From assembly GCA_031289285.1 (NCBI GenBank), contig JAITPT010000247.1, positions 1-6,945 of the forward strand: a stretch of DNA of 6,945 nucleotides, written 5' to 3'. Position numbers and translations under genes: made by a program. The DNA is from Puniceicoccales bacterium (GTDB taxonomy: Bacteria > Verrucomicrobiota > Verrucomicrobiia > Opitutales > UBA953). Positions 1 to 6,236 of the stretch are shown in pieces. Positions within the stretch are counted from its first letter, which is position 1; the number at the start of each line of letters is the position of its first letter. The notes beneath the pieces are model-generated. The model saw only the letters and a program-made list of their open reading frames with translations. It searched no databases and was not told the DNA's origin.

Positions 1-813
1 CGGAGAGGGGCGGAAAAGCCACACAACCCTAACGGGCTGCCCAAGGGCGTTACAACTGGCCGAATAATTTACCAGGCTAAATAAGTTATTTGACATGAGG
101 GGTCGCATGGGCACGGAACGGATGAGCGGAGTGCGGGCGCCATCTGACGGAGAGGGGCGGAAAAGCCACACAACCCAAACGGTCTGCCCAAGGGCGGTAC
201 AACTGGCCGAAAAATTTACCAGGCTAAATAAGGTATTTGACATGAGGGGTTGCATGGGCACGGAACGGGTGAGCGGAGTGCGGGCACCATCTGACGGGGA
301 GGGGCGGAGAAGCCACACAACACCAACTGACTTGCCCAAGGGCGTTACAACTGGCCGAATAATTTACCAGGCTAAATAAGTTATTTGACATGAGGGGTCG
401 CATGGGCACGGAACGGATGAACGGAGTGCGGGCACCATCTGACGGGGAGGGGCGGAAAAGCCACACAACCCTAACGGACTTTCCCAAGGGCGTTACAGAT
501 AGCCGAATAATTTACCAAGCCGAATAATTTACCAGGTTAAATAAGTTATTTGACATGAGGGGTCGCACGGGCACGGAACGGATGAGCGGAGTGCGGGCAC
601 CATCTGACGGGGAGGGGCGGAGAAGCCACACAACACCAACGGACTTGCCCAAGGGCGTTACAGATAGCCGAATAATTTACCAGGCTAAATAAGTTATTTG
701 ACATGAGGGGTCGCATGGGCACGGAACGGATGAGCGGAGTGCGGGCACCATCTGACGGGGAGGGGTGGAAAAGCCACACAACCCCCAACGAAGTTGTCCA
801 AGGACATTTCAAC
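1..813. repeat. Tandem array of ~148-bp non-coding units
   Basis: Five full units and a decayed sixth start at 1, 148, 295, 443, 608 and 756 (spacings 147, 147, 148, 165 and 148). The window begins inside the array, so it may extend further left. Each unit runs from CGGGGAGGGGCGG, through a GCCCAAGGGC mini-palindrome, an AT-rich core (CCGAATAATTTACCAGGC then TAAATAAGTTATTTGACATG), to GTGCGGGCACCATCTGA. Units are mostly identical apart from scattered substitutions. The 165-bp spacing comes from a 17-bp tandem duplication at 502-518/519-535 (GCCGAATAATTTACCAR twice). The last unit loses similarity after about 790 and is unrecognisable past about 813. Short ORFs run through it on both strands, but the 148-bp period breaks any frame from unit to unit, so I read it as non-coding. 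It is not CRISPR: the whole unit repeats and there are no unique spacers. Confidence 0.93.
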
Positions 814-862
814 GAACGGGCCGATGTCCGTGCGGTTGGGCACACCCGTTGGAGTTCTTAAC

Positions 863-1021
863 CCGAAAACTGCCTTGGATTGGGCGTGTCTTGCGGAACC
901 TGTTACGGCATCCACACTTAGTGCTTTTTTCGGCGTACCAACAGGGGACCCTTCGCAAAGCCCTAAGCGCATCCGCCGCAACATGTTCTCGCAATACTAC
1001 CCTCCAACTATCGTTTTTCGG
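863..1021 (-). mobile_element. Diverged copy of a ~160-bp TIR (MITE-like) element
   Basis: Read on the minus strand, this segment aligns along its length with the element at 6469-6631. Shared blocks include AGTTGGAGGG, GTATTGCGAGAA, GATGCGCTT, TTTGCGAAGG, CTGTTGGT and TTCCGCAAGAC, in the same order and similar spacing. The ends are degenerate inverted repeats (CCGAAAACTGCC at 863 against CCGAAAAACGATAGTTG read inward from 1021). The 5-bp flanks TTAAC and TTGAA do not match, so any target duplication has decayed. The minus frame here begins MREHVAADAL, resembling MREDVEADAL in the other copy, but the frames diverge afterwards, so a conserved protein is unlikely. No transposase is present, so movement in trans is inferred. 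Confidence 0.75.
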
Positions 1022-1104
1022 TTGAATATGATAAATGGCGTTTTTGTGATAGGGAGCAGCAAGAGGAGATGTGGTTAGTGGGGCGGAGGATGTCGGGATA
1101 GGCT

Positions 1105-1306
1105 GGATGTCAAATGGAAAAAATGGCTGGCACTTTATTCGCCGGAGGCAGGTTTAGCAGTCTGCGGAAGAAACCGCAGATAACACAGATGACGCAGATA
1201 TGACACGTGAAGAGGCGCGGCTATGGGTAAAAATCTAAAGCATCTGTGTTCTCTGCGTTATCTGCGGTCTTTTCTTTGAGAGGATGTCAAATGAAAAAAA
1301 TGGCTG
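1105..1306 (+). repeat. 25-bp direct repeat pair flanking an inverted repeat
   Basis: The motif GGATGTCAAATGR followed by AAAAAATGGCTG occurs at 1105-1129 and 1282-1306 with 24 of 25 positions identical, 177 bp apart. A third, more diverged copy lies in the opposite orientation at 6379-6404. The copies at 1105 and 6379 also share the following bases (a T-rich stretch ending TTATTC). The direct repeats enclose the inverted repeat at 1171-1270. They are too long for an ordinary target-site duplication, so a dispersed repeat family or a local duplication is more likely. Confidence 0.75.
1171..1270. repeat. Imperfect 30-bp inverted repeat (CCGCAGATAACACAGA type)
   Basis: The left arm at 1171-1200 (starting AAACCGCAGATAACACAG) and the right arm at 1241-1270 (ending GTTATCTGCGGTCT) pair at 24 of 30 positions when one is reverse-complemented. 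Each arm is built of degenerate 9-bp units of the form TCTGYGTYA. The 40-bp centre is unremarkable. I recognise this as a type of dispersed intergenic repeat found across several environmental phyla, but its mechanism of spread is not evident here. As RNA it would form a long imperfect hairpin. Confidence 0.75.
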
Positions 1307-1374
1307 CCTCTTTTCTTTTCTTTTCTTTTTTTGCCATTTTTGCCTTTGCCGAGAAATCTCTTTGGGATTTTTAG
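1291..1374 (+). CDS. Doubtful 27-aa signal-peptide-like ORF
   Basis: An ATG at 1291 opens 27 codons ending in TAG at 1372-1374. The predicted peptide starts MKKMAAS, continues with a Phe-rich hydrophobic stretch (residues 8-19), then AFA-EKSLWDF. This resembles an n-region, h-region and signal-peptidase site with almost nothing after it. A GAGAGGA sequence at 1278-1284 lies 6 nt before the ATG and is the best Shine-Dalgarno match in the window. Against it, the start region belongs to a dispersed 25-bp repeat, and the copy at 6379 has lost the ATG. The hydrophobic stretch also comes from a T/C-rich simple-sequence tract, which encodes Phe/Ser/Leu by chance. It could be a remnant 5' end of a secreted-protein gene. 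Low confidence. Confidence 0.15.
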   Translation: MKKMAASFLFFSFFAIFAFAEKSLWDF

Positions 1375-1393
1375 TGAGTCCCGTTCTACCCGC

Positions 1394-1426
1394 AAAAAAA
1401 CGCCCCCCGTTTGCACGGGAGGCGTT
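1394..1426 (-). terminator. Rho-independent terminator of the NCS1 permease gene
   Basis: Positions 1399-1410 and 1415-1426 form a 12-bp stem (AACGCCYCCCGT class, one mismatch) with a TTGC/GCAA tetraloop. On the minus strand the stem runs directly into seven T residues (the A run at 1394-1400). It starts about 29 bp past the permease stop codon at 1455-1457, the usual place for an intrinsic terminator. On the plus strand only a weak TTTCTTT follows, so termination in that direction is less likely. Confidence 0.9.
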
Positions 1427-1454
1427 TCTTTGGAATGACAGTTTGCGCGGCTGA

Positions 1455-2903
1455 TTAAGCGGCGGTGTCTATGCGGCTGGGGAGTTCGACGGGCTTGGAG
1501 CGCAGACCTGCGAGCAGGAAGTAGAGCGCAAAGCCGACGATGAACGCACTTACCGGCGGGACGGGGACGGTGAAGCCGATGTCGAGGGCTTTGGTGGTGC
1601 CCTTCGCAATGGCTCCGGCGTTGATGAAGTTTATGAGCGCAACGGCAGGCGTGATGCCGCCGACAATGAAGCCGACTGCCCACGAAATCCAGCCAGCCAA
1701 GTTCCAGCCCTCACGTGGGCCAGCCCATTTGCGTCCGCTCAGGATGTATTCCGCCAAGAATGCACCGCAGACAGGACCGAACGACGCACCGATGACGTTG
1801 AACACGATGCCCGCGTCTTTGGCGACTTGCGTCACCACGAGCACGATAGCGGCAGCGGTGCCGACGGCGCAGGTGAGGAGCGGGTTAATCTTCGGGAACA
1901 CTGATTTGAAGCTGTTCGCGCCAATGAGCGACGAGACACATGCGGCGGGGAACGCCGAGATGACGAGCGCGACGGCAATGACTTGCGCGAAGGTTCCACC
2001 GAGCAGTGCTTTCAAGAAATCTGCGTCGGCGGGATTGGCACCTGCAGCAGCCTTAGCGATCAAGGGGTCTTTCGACGCCAGTGTACCAGCGATGGCGAGC
2101 AATGCGATGATACCCGTGACGACCATTGAGCCGAAGACGCCCACGCCGCCGCCACCAAGGGCAGACTTGCGTTCGTTTTTGTTGCCGGAGCCGAAGTCGC
2201 AACCCGCAGCACCCAGCGTCGCGAAGAAGCCGACCGCGAAGGTAATCATAACGTGGAAGACGCTCAACGTGCCGCTGCCTTTGCCAAAGATTTCGGCGAC
2301 TTGGGGTGCCTTGCTCGCTTCAAACGAGCCGACGCCGCCAATCGTTTTCACGAGCAGTATCACGAGCACGGCAATCGGGATAATCGGCAGATACGAGGCG
2401 ACTTTGCCGACGTATTTCATGCCGCCGAGGCCGACGAGCGCGGTGATGATTGTCCAGATGACGCCAACCGTGAGATGCGTGGTGCCGTTCGCGGCGTCTT
2501 TCCCTGCAAACGTCGTCACGAGCAGCAAACTTGAGAAGTAGCCGTTCACAGCGAGCCAGCCGTATTGCAGGACGCCCATGAGCAGTCCGGGCAAATAGAA
2601 GCCGCCTTTCACGCCATAGACGGACGTGCCGACGATGTAGAGCGGCAGGCCGGTTTGTGCGCCGAGTCGAGCGGGCACATAGAAAAAGAGCGCAAAGGAG
2701 ATTGCGGCGGCGGCGACCAGCGCGGCGATTGCCGTGCAGATGCCGTGCGAGAGAACGCCACCTCCGGGGACGTTTTGCCAATAGACGAACCAGAGCATGA
2801 CGCCTGCGTTGCCAGCGGCGGTTGTTGCGAGCCAGCCAGCGCGGTTGGCCAGCGGGTTGGGAGTGGCGGACGCCACGTAGTTGGGTAACTGTTGTTGAGA
2901 CAT
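1455..2903 (-). CDS. NCS1-family nucleobase permease (cytosine permease CodB-like)
   Basis: A 482-residue inner-membrane transporter expected to import a nucleobase or related compound by cation symport. About 12 hydrophobic segments span the protein, for example near residues 55-77, 143-163, 171-187, 215-235, 255-275, 303-325, 341-360, 366-388, 401-430 and 448-467. It can be matched by eye to E. coli CodB: PLANRAGWLATT (17-28) to PLSARKGWLALT; GAQTGLPLYI then VYGVKG (81-100) to the GAKTGL...FSFGVKG region; and GASFGPVCGAFLAEYIL (372-388) to the PPVGGVIIADYL region. It is longer than CodB (419 aa), mostly through loops near residues 235-300. The ATG at 2903 is chosen because upstream in-frame sequence is not NCS1-like and the N-terminus then fits the family; there is no Shine-Dalgarno. 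No deaminase (codA) or hydantoinase gene lies beside it, so substrate is open: cytosine, uracil, allantoin and hydantoins are all family substrates. Confidence 0.9.
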   Translation of the reverse strand: MSQQQLPNYVASATPNPLANRAGWLATTAAGNAGVMLWFVYWQNVPGGGVLSHGICTAIAALVAAAAISFALFFYVPARLGAQTGLPLYIVGTSVYGVKGGFYLPGLLMGVLQYGWLAVNGYFSSLLLVTTFAGKDAANGTTHLTVGVIWTIITALVGLGGMKYVGKVASYLPIIPIAVLVILLVKTIGGVGSFEASKAPQVAEIFGKGSGTLSVFHVMITFAVGFFATLGAAGCDFGSGNKNERKSALGGGGVGVFGSMVVTGIIALLAIAGTLASKDPLIAKAAAGANPADADFLKALLGGTFAQVIAVALVISAFPAACVSSLIGANSFKSVFPKINPLLTCAVGTAAAIVLVVTQVAKDAGIVFNVIGASFGPVCGAFLAEYILSGRKWAGPREGWNLAGWISWAVGFIVGGITPAVALINFINAGAIAKGTTKALDIGFTVPVPPVSAFIVGFALYFLLAGLRSKPVELPSRIDTAA

Positions 2904-3177
2904 AGTCGGGTGTGAGTAGGTGTTAGTTGAGAGTGCTGAGGTGTGAGTGAGAGGTGCCACGCAACTTGCGCGGCACGGCGCGACAAAAGCCAGCGACGGC
3001 ATTTTTGTCAAGCACCGCAAAAATAAAGTCCGCGCCGCCGCCGCCGTCCCTGCCGCCCTCGTGGCGCAGCAGCGGGCGTTTTACCGGCTTGCGCGGAGCG
3101 TGTTTTTGCGCAGTCTGCGGCGTCCTTTCCGCGTCTTTCCCCCTCCTTTCTTCGCGGTTTGTATTTCGCAACAACAC
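2904..3177. other. Divergent promoter region between permease and homoserine dehydrogenase
   Basis: This 274-bp region separates two divergent start codons, so promoters for both genes should lie here. Open frames run through it (for example an in-frame extension of the plus-strand gene from 2947), but the translations are Ala/Arg/Pro-rich with no family resemblance. I see no strong -35/-10 pair for the plus-strand gene and no ribosome-binding site before either start. A C/T-rich stretch at 3123-3150 precedes the plus-strand start. Confidence 0.6.
2983..3011 (-). promoter_or_regulatory. Weak candidate promoter for the permease gene
   Basis: On the minus strand, a perfect TTGACA (3011-3006) is followed after 17 bp by TTTTGT (2988-2983), a poor -10 match (3 of 6 to TATAAT). 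It lies about 80 bp upstream of the permease ATG and points the right way. The hexamer could occur by chance, and the -10 is weak. Confidence 0.25.
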
Positions 3178-4542
3178 ATGGGCAACAACGGCACAAAAAA
3201 CAACAAAGGCGGCGTCGCGCCGCTTAAAATCGGACTCGGCATCATCGGATTTGGCACCGTAGGGCAGGGCGTGTGGAAACACCTCGCCGCCACCAAGAAA
3301 AATATGGAGGTGCGCATGAATGTGAAAATCGAGCTTATCGGCGTCTGCGTTCGCGACCCCAACAAGACTCGCGCCGTCAAAATCCCGCGCACCCAAATCC
3401 ACACCGCCCCCAACGACATCGTTGACGACCCACGCGTGAACATCGTGTGCGAGCTGATGGGCGGCACCACGCTGGCGCGGGAGGTCACGCTGCGGGCGTT
3501 GCGCATGGGCAAGGTAGTCATCTCCGCCAACAAAGCACTCATCTGCGAACACGGCGCGGAAATCTTCAAAGCCGTCAGCGAGTACGGTGGGCAATACCTG
3601 TTTGAGGCGAGTGTCGCCGGCGGCATTCCCATCATCAAGTCGCTGCGCGAGGGTCTCGTCGCCAACCGTTTTTCGGAAATCGCCGGCATCATTAACGGCA
3701 CCTGTAACTACCTTTTGACGCGCATGGAGAAGGAGGGCCTCTCCTACGAAACCGTCCTCCAAGACGCCCGCCGCCTCGGCTACGTGGAGGCCGACGAGTC
3801 GCTCGACCTCGACGGCATAGACGCCTACCACAAGGCCGTCATCCTCGCGTTTCTCGCGCACGGCAAATGGATACCTCGGCGCAACACGCTCGTGGAGGGC
3901 ATCCGCAACGTCACCCTCGAAGACATCCAGCGCGCCCGCGACTTCGGATACCGCATCAAACACCTCGCCGTCATCCGCCGTAATTTTGCGAAAGGCCTGA
4001 TGACGCTCGGCGTTTATCCCGCGCTCATTCCGTTGGACAAAGTGCTCGCCCGCGTGGACGACGTCTATAACGGCATCTCGCTCACGGGCGATGTCGTGGG
4101 CACGACAACGCTCGTCGGGCGCGGCGCGGGGCAAGATGCCACGGCGAGCGCGGTCATCGGCGATATTGTTGACGCCATCCGCACGCTCAAAGGCGCGTCG
4201 TTGAAGTTCCTCACGCGGGAAGACCTCGACTCCTATGCCGCGCTTGGCTCGACGGTTCGCATGGCGTCGCAGGAGGAAATTCACACCTCGTTTTATTTGC
4301 GTTTCCTGTTGCGAGATACCCACGGCGTCTCGGCGGAGGTGTATCGCATTTTGGCGGAGGAAAAAATTTCGGTGGCGCGGGTCGTCCAATACGAGAATCC
4401 GGGCACACGCCACGGCACACACACGCTCTCGACCTACCCCGTGACAGAGGCGGCAATGGAACGCGCCTTGCGCAAGTTTCGGCGTCTGCGCAACGTCTTA
4501 GACCGCCCCCTCGTCCTGCGCATCTTCGCACCGGGGAACTGA
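3178..4542 (+). CDS. hom: Homoserine dehydrogenase (ACT-domain type)
   Basis: Catalyses NAD(P)H-dependent reduction of aspartate semialdehyde to homoserine, the branch point to threonine, isoleucine and methionine; cytosolic. The 454-residue protein has the full monofunctional architecture. The nucleotide-binding loop is GFGTVG (24-29) and the substrate-domain lysine is in SANKALI (K119). The signature INGTCNYLLTRM (172-183) is followed by E204, D215 and K219 in GYVEADESLDLDGIDAYHK, with the spacing of the yeast catalytic residues E208/D219/K223. GRGAGQDATASAV lies at 314-326. The C-terminal ACT domain (about 369-445, starting HTSFYLRFLLRD) suggests allosteric feedback, probably by threonine. 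The ATG at 3178 is preferred over 2947 because the intervening translation is low-complexity and non-homologous and family members begin shortly before the Rossmann strand. No Shine-Dalgarno is visible. thrB, thrC and lysC are not adjacent. Confidence 0.97.
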   Translation: MGNNGTKNNKGGVAPLKIGLGIIGFGTVGQGVWKHLAATKKNMEVRMNVKIELIGVCVRDPNKTRAVKIPRTQIHTAPNDIVDDPRVNIVCELMGGTTLAREVTLRALRMGKVVISANKALICEHGAEIFKAVSEYGGQYLFEASVAGGIPIIKSLREGLVANRFSEIAGIINGTCNYLLTRMEKEGLSYETVLQDARRLGYVEADESLDLDGIDAYHKAVILAFLAHGKWIPRRNTLVEGIRNVTLEDIQRARDFGYRIKHLAVIRRNFAKGLMTLGVYPALIPLDKVLARVDDVYNGISLTGDVVGTTTLVGRGAGQDATASAVIGDIVDAIRTLKGASLKFLTREDLDSYAALGSTVRMASQEEIHTSFYLRFLLRDTHGVSAEVYRILAEEKISVARVVQYENPGTRHGTHTLSTYPVTEAAMERALRKFRRLRNVLDRPLVLRIFAPGN

Positions 4543-4568
4543 TGGGAATGGGGCTGGGGATGGGAAGT

Positions 4569-4801
4569 GCGGAATAGGGGAAACGAATTTGAAACCACGG
4601 ATGAACACGAATGGACACGAATTAAAAAACACCCCCCCAAAAAAACAGATTTCAAATTTCAGATTTCAGATTTCAGATTTCAGATCTCAAATTTCAAATC
4701 TCAAATCTCAAATCTCAGATTTCAGATTTCAAATCTCAAATTTTCCTATTCGTGTTCATTCGTGTTCATCCGTGGTTTCAAACTCGTTTCCCCTATTCCG
4801 C
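4569..4801. mobile_element. 233-bp inverted-repeat element between convergent genes
   Basis: The arms at 4569-4622 and 4748-4801 are inverted repeats with 52 of 54 positions pairing. Each runs from GCGGAATAGGGGAAACGA at the outer end to GAACACGAATGRACACGAAT inside. They enclose a C7 run and an array of 13 heptamers. The inner part (CCACGGATGAACACGAATG) is a repeat type I associate with Verrucomicrobia and Planctomycetes; here the match extends outwards to GCGGAATAGGGG. No target-site duplication is visible. It lies 27 bp past the homoserine dehydrogenase stop, and its right arm supplies the stop codon of the opposing glycosyl transferase. As RNA it would form a very long hairpin from either side and could serve as a bidirectional 3' end; that role is inferred. 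It encodes no transposase, and ORFs across it are low-complexity. Confidence 0.85.
4649..4739 (+). repeat. 13 tandem heptamers, consensus ATYTCAR
   Basis: Positions 4649-4739 divide exactly into 13 copies of a 7-bp unit: ATTTCAG, ATTTCAA, ATCTCAA or ATCTCAG. Variation is limited to positions 3 and 7, so it is not a random AT-rich stretch. It fills most of the centre of the 233-bp inverted-repeat element. Such arrays change copy number by slipped-strand replication, so this locus may vary in length between strains (inference). In any frame it reads as a 7-residue repeat such as FQISDFR, which I do not take as coding. Confidence 0.95.
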
Positions 4802-5413
4802 TGACCCATTTTCTTTATTTTTTTGTGTCCCATTAAACTCCGGTGCAGTGGCCTCGCCACGGGCGGAAATGTTTTCGCGGCGCAAAACCTTCAGCACCGT
4901 TAGGGCGAGGATTTTCATGTCCAAGCAAAAACTCCGGTTGTCCGCATACCACGTGTCGAGACGAAACTTTTCCTCCCACGAAAGTGCGTTGCGCCCGTTC
5001 ACCGCCGTCCAACCCGTGATACCCTGCGGCGTCGAAAACCGCCGCGCCTGCTCCGGTGTCAAGCGCTCCGTGTAGCGCACCGGCAAGGGGCGCGGGCCGA
5101 CAATGCTCATATCGCCGCGCAACACGTTCCAAAACTCCGGCAACTCGTCGAGACTGGTGCGACGCAAAAAATTGCCAAAGCGCGTGAGACGTTCTGCGTC
5201 GGGGAGCAAGTTTCCGGCGTCGTCGCGCCTATCGGTCATGGTGCGAAACTTGACGATTGTGAAAGGGCGTGCGCCTTTGCCCGCCCGCTCTTGACGGAAA
5301 AACACCGGCGAGCCGAGCCGCCAACGCGCCAGCAGCCACAGGGCAAAAATCGGGACGGCTGCGAAGAAGAGGACGGTGGCGGAAAATAGGATGTCAAAAA
5401 GGCGTTTGAGCAT
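4793..5413 (-). CDS. Bacterial sugar transferase (PglC/WcaJ-type phosphoglycosyl transferase)
   Basis: A monotopic membrane enzyme that transfers a sugar-1-phosphate from a UDP-sugar to undecaprenyl phosphate, starting assembly of a capsule, O-antigen, exopolysaccharide or protein glycan. At 206 aa it is a minimal catalytic-domain form, like PglC, lacking the large N-terminal membrane region of WcaJ or WbaP. Visible family features are a re-entrant hydrophobic helix (about 11-30) after KRLFDI, GSPVFFRQERAGKG (34-47), FTIVKFRTM (51-59), the catalytic Asp-Glu pair D89-E90 in TSLDELPEFWNVL, GDMSIVGPRPLPVRY (100-114), and GITGWTAVNGRNALSWEEK (131-149). The start at 5413 places KRLFDI at the N-terminus as in the family; a TTG at 5431 behind an AAGGGGA is an alternative. 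The C-terminal tail (ISARGEATAPEFNG) is family-like. The last codons GCG GAA TAG lie inside the right arm of the 4569-4801 repeat. Sugar specificity cannot be read, and no other glycan genes are in view. Confidence 0.93.
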   Translation of the reverse strand: MLKRLFDILFSATVLFFAAVPIFALWLLARWRLGSPVFFRQERAGKGARPFTIVKFRTMTDRRDDAGNLLPDAERLTRFGNFLRRTSLDELPEFWNVLRGDMSIVGPRPLPVRYTERLTPEQARRFSTPQGITGWTAVNGRNALSWEEKFRLDTWYADNRSFCLDMKILALTVLKVLRRENISARGEATAPEFNGTQKNKENGSAE

Positions 5414-5442
5414 ATTGCGGGTGTTGTTCAAAACGTCCCCTT

Positions 5443-6198
5443 GTGGAAAAGACCAGAAAAATACGGGCTGACGAGTTGCTCGTGCTACAAGGCAAAGCGG
5501 CGTCGCGCTCGCTTGCCAAGGCACTTGTCATGGCGGGGAAAGTGCGGACGGGGCCGGACAGCGTTGTCGCCAAACCCGCCGCGCTGTTGCCGGAGAGCAC
5601 CGAGTTGTTTGTCGGGCAAGCGCCGCAGTTTGTTGGGCGAGGCGGCGAAAAACTCGCCCGTGCCTTGGAGCATTTTGGCATCTCTGCCGTCGGGGCGCAC
5701 ACGCTCGACATCGGGGCGTCCACTGGCGGGTTCACCGATTGTCTGCTCCAAAACGGAGCCGTCGCCGCCGTGTGTGTAGATGTCGGGCGCGGGCAACTTC
5801 ACGCCAAACTCCGCGCCGACCCGCGTGTCGCCAACTTCGAGAAAATCAACGCCCGCGCCCTCGGCGATGTCGCGCTCCCTCGCGAGACTTTTGACATCGT
5901 GGTGATGGATGTCTCGTTCATCTCGCTGACAAAAGTGCTCGTGCCTGCGTGGCAGCGCGTGGCAGCGCACGGGCATCTCATCGCCCTTGTCAAGCCGCAA
6001 TTTGAGGCGGAAAAGTCAGAGGTGGACAAGTGTGCGGGTGTCATCCGCGACGAGGCGGTGCGGGCGCGGACGGTTGCCAAGGTAACGGCCTTTGCCGTCG
6101 CAAATCTCGCCGCTGCGTGCCTGCTCGGCGTCGTCGAGTCGCCCATCTCTGGCGGCGACGGCAACCGCGAGTTCCTAATGGCCCTCCGCCGCGAATAA
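5443..6198 (+). CDS. tlyA: TlyA-family rRNA (cytidine-2'-O)-methyltransferase
   Basis: A 251-residue cytosolic enzyme of the S4/FtsJ two-domain TlyA family. Characterised members add 2'-O-methyl groups to cytidines in 16S and/or 23S rRNA from S-adenosylmethionine; some TlyA proteins are also described as haemolysins. The N-terminal S4 RNA-binding domain spans about residues 6-60 (KIRADELLV, ALVMAGKV). The FtsJ-like methyltransferase domain follows from GRGGEKLARAL (65-75), with SAM motif I LDIGASTGGFTDCLL (88-102), VDVGRGQLHAKLR (112-124), MDVSFISLTKVL (155-166), ALVKPQFE (181-188) and ESPISGGDGNREFL (232-245). K70, D156, K184 and E243 fit the family K-D-K-E catalytic tetrad. The start is a GTG at 5443: the frame is open back to a TGA at 5407 with no other start codon between, and the S4 domain begins directly after it. 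No Shine-Dalgarno is seen. Its start lies only 29 bp from that of the divergent sugar transferase. Confidence 0.94.
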   Translation: MEKTRKIRADELLVLQGKAASRSLAKALVMAGKVRTGPDSVVAKPAALLPESTELFVGQAPQFVGRGGEKLARALEHFGISAVGAHTLDIGASTGGFTDCLLQNGAVAAVCVDVGRGQLHAKLRADPRVANFEKINARALGDVALPRETFDIVVMDVSFISLTKVLVPAWQRVAAHGHLIALVKPQFEAEKSEVDKCAGVIRDEAVRARTVAKVTAFAVANLAAACLLGVVESPISGGDGNREFLMALRRE

Positions 6199-6236
6199 AA
6201 AAAGCGGAATTCAGGTTGAAAGGGAGGCGAGGGAGT

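Larger units (their letters stand above)
1022..1392. other. Gene-free spacer with nested repeats
   Basis: This 371-bp stretch holds no convincing gene. From left to right it contains an unremarkable 80 bp, a 25-bp motif at 1105, an imperfect inverted repeat at 1171-1270, a second copy of the 25-bp motif at 1282 and a T/C-rich tract at 1307-1345. The only coding candidate is a 27-codon signal-peptide-like ORF listed separately. Confidence 0.7.

Noticed and set aside
81..96. Repeated promoter (TTGACA-like hexamer in each array unit)
   Set aside because: TTATTTGACATG contains TTGACA, but no acceptable -10 lies 15-19 bp downstream in any unit and no gene follows.
95..379. Repeat protein encoded by the tandem array (either strand)
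   Set aside because: The 147-bp spacings keep frame for two units, but later 148- and 165-bp spacings break it. Variants show no codon bias and no recognised domain appears.
1..813. CRISPR array
   Set aside because: The complete ~148-bp unit is repeated; there are no short repeats separated by unique spacers, and no cas genes.
1540..2541. 333-codon plus-strand ORF opposite the permease gene
   Set aside because: Antisense shadow: Thr/Pro/Ala-rich with no motif. The minus frame is a full NCS1 transporter with matching terminator.
2947..3177. N-terminal extension of homoserine dehydrogenase from the ATG at 2947
   Set aside because: The extra 77 residues are low-complexity and unlike the family; the Rossmann fold starts soon after the ATG at 3178.
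2923..4422. 499-codon minus-strand ORF opposite the homoserine dehydrogenase gene
   Set aside because: It is an antisense shadow of a GC-rich gene. Its translation is Arg/Ala/Asp/Val-rich with no family features, while the plus strand gives a complete enzyme.
5414..5524. N-terminal extension of the sugar transferase to 5524
   Set aside because: It would overlap the S4 domain of TlyA antisense and precede the normal KRLFDI family start.
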